Assembly: GCA_947626725.1 (NCBI GenBank)
Contig: CANQTI010000023.1
Span: 1 to 15,321, forward strand
Length of the DNA: 15,321 bases
From: an uncultured Eisenbergiella sp.
GTDB taxonomy: Bacteria; Bacillota; Clostridia; Lachnospirales; Lachnospiraceae
Direction of reading: 5' to 3'
Each line of letters opens with the position of its first letter. Position 1 is the first letter of the stretch. Shown in pieces: positions 14,372 through 15,321 of this stretch. A program made the translations under genes and the position numbers. The notes beneath the pieces were generated by a model. That model searched no databases. It saw nothing but the letters and a program-made list of their open reading frames with translations, and was not told the DNA's origin.

Positions 14372-15312
14372 AATTCATCAAGGATTATAAGGAAGGGGAC
14401 CGGGTCTCTGACATTTATCTGTGCAAGCATAAACAGTCCGCGGTCACCAAAAACGGGAAGCCCTATGAGAGCGTGATCCTGCAGGATAAAACGGGGACGG
14501 TAGACGCCAAGATCTGGGATCCCAACAGCGCCGGCATAGAGGATTTTGAGGCACTGGATTACGTTGAAGTGTACGGGGATGTGACCAGCTTTCAGAATGC
14601 GCTCCAGGTCAATGTGAAGCGGGTGCGTCTCTGTCGGGAGGGGGAATATGATCCGGCCAATTACCTGCCTGTGAGCAAAAAGGATATTCCTGCCATGTAT
14701 AAGGAACTGCTGCGCTATATCGGCAGCATTGAAAATACATATCTGAAAAAACTGCTGGAAGCCTTTTTTGTGGAGGATGAGATCTTTATTGCAGCCTTTC
14801 AGAAATCCTCCGCGGCCAAAAGCGTGCATCACAGCTTCATGGGCGGGCTGCTGGAGCACACGCTGAGCGTCGTGAAGCTCTGCGAGTATTACTGCAAAAC
14901 CTATCCGATGCTGAAACGGGATCTGCTGCTGACGGCGGCCATGTGCCACGACATCGGCAAGACACGGGAGCTTTCCCTTTTTCCGCAGAACGATTATACC
15001 GACGACGGACAGCTTCTGGGGCACATCGTCATGGGGGCGGAGATGATCGGAGAAAAAGCCCGCACGATCCCGGGATTCCCGCCGGTGCTGGAATCTCAGC
15101 TGAAGCACTGCATCCTGGCGCACCATGGCGAATACGAGTATGGCTCTCCCAAGAAGCCTGCGCTGATGGAAGCGCTGGCGCTGAATCTGGCGGACAACAC
15201 GGACGCCAAGCTGGAAACGTTCACGGAAATTTTGGAGAGCACGGCGGAGACCGGCTGGCTGGGCTTCAACCGGCTGTTTGAGTCCAACCTGCGGATGACG
15301 CGAATGGATTGA
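14368..15312 (+). CDS. yhaM: YhaM-type 3'-5' exoribonuclease (OB fold plus HD domain)
   Basis: At 314 residues the protein has the same length as Bacillus subtilis YhaM. Residues about 1-95 form an OB-fold nucleic-acid-binding domain (YESVILQDKTGTVDAKIWD, 33-51). Residues about 150-290 form an HD metal-dependent phosphohydrolase domain: H164 in GGLLEHTLSV, the H194-D195 pair in AMCHDIGKTREL, H219 in LGHIVMGAEM, H252-H253 in LAHHGEYEYG, and D277 in LADNTDAK. YhaM degrades short single-stranded RNA from the 3' end and has been linked to DNA metabolism. The start overlaps the HtrA-like stop (ATGA, 14368-14371), so the two are co-transcribed and probably coupled. No terminator is visible in the last 9 bases of the window. 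Confidence 0.9.
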   Translation: MKFIKDYKEGDRVSDIYLCKHKQSAVTKNGKPYESVILQDKTGTVDAKIWDPNSAGIEDFEALDYVEVYGDVTSFQNALQVNVKRVRLCREGEYDPANYLPVSKKDIPAMYKELLRYIGSIENTYLKKLLEAFFVEDEIFIAAFQKSSAAKSVHHSFMGGLLEHTLSVVKLCEYYCKTYPMLKRDLLLTAAMCHDIGKTRELSLFPQNDYTDDGQLLGHIVMGAEMIGEKARTIPGFPPVLESQLKHCILAHHGEYEYGSPKKPALMEALALNLADNTDAKLETFTEILESTAETGWLGFNRLFESNLRMTRMD

Positions 15313-15321
15313 ATATGAACA

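Overview
The window looks like chromosomal DNA from a moderately GC-rich Gram-positive anaerobe of the class Clostridia, most likely a Lachnospiraceae-type gut bacterium. This is inferred from gene content: a DUF4080 radical SAM protein, a VanW/G5 protein, an AIR-synthase-like protein next to Lrp and an aminotransferase, MutS2, and YhaM. AGGAGG-type ribosome binding sites and tight gene packing fit the same picture. There are 13 protein-coding genes, the first one cut by the window edge. I see no rRNA, tRNA, CRISPR array, transposase, phage gene or replication origin.

Layout. Bases 1-2755 (+) carry the end of a radical SAM enzyme, endonuclease III (nth) and a DnaQ-fold 3'-5' exonuclease. Bases 2744-3019 hold a predicted promoter followed by four tandem 59-bp hairpin repeats. 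These would form the leader of a transcript encoding a 33-residue membrane peptide and a secreted VanW protein. Bases 4709-7109 (+) carry a shortened AIR-synthase-like protein, an Lrp/AsnC regulator and a class I aminotransferase; the last two overlap by 4 bp. A hairpin with a T-rich tail follows. Bases 7175-7675 (+) encode the tRNA wobble methyltransferase TrmL.

Bases 7742-12363 are on the minus strand: mutS2, an OmpR-type response regulator and a sensor histidine kinase, in that transcription order, ending in a strong terminator that contains the kinase stop codon. The regulator starts 2 nt after mutS2, so the two-component system is probably co-transcribed with mutS2. Bases 12364-12682 are a divergent promoter region. 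Bases 12683-15312 (+) encode a membrane-anchored HtrA-like protein whose catalytic His and Asp appear lost, overlapping by 4 bp with a YhaM-type HD exoribonuclease.

Most genes are housekeeping genes for base excision repair, tRNA modification, ribosome rescue and RNA decay. I found no obvious new defence or mobile system. The points most worth a second look are the repeat leader upstream of the small peptide and VanW, the AIR-synthase-like protein without its N-terminal domain, the pseudo-protease, and the linkage of mutS2 to a two-component system.
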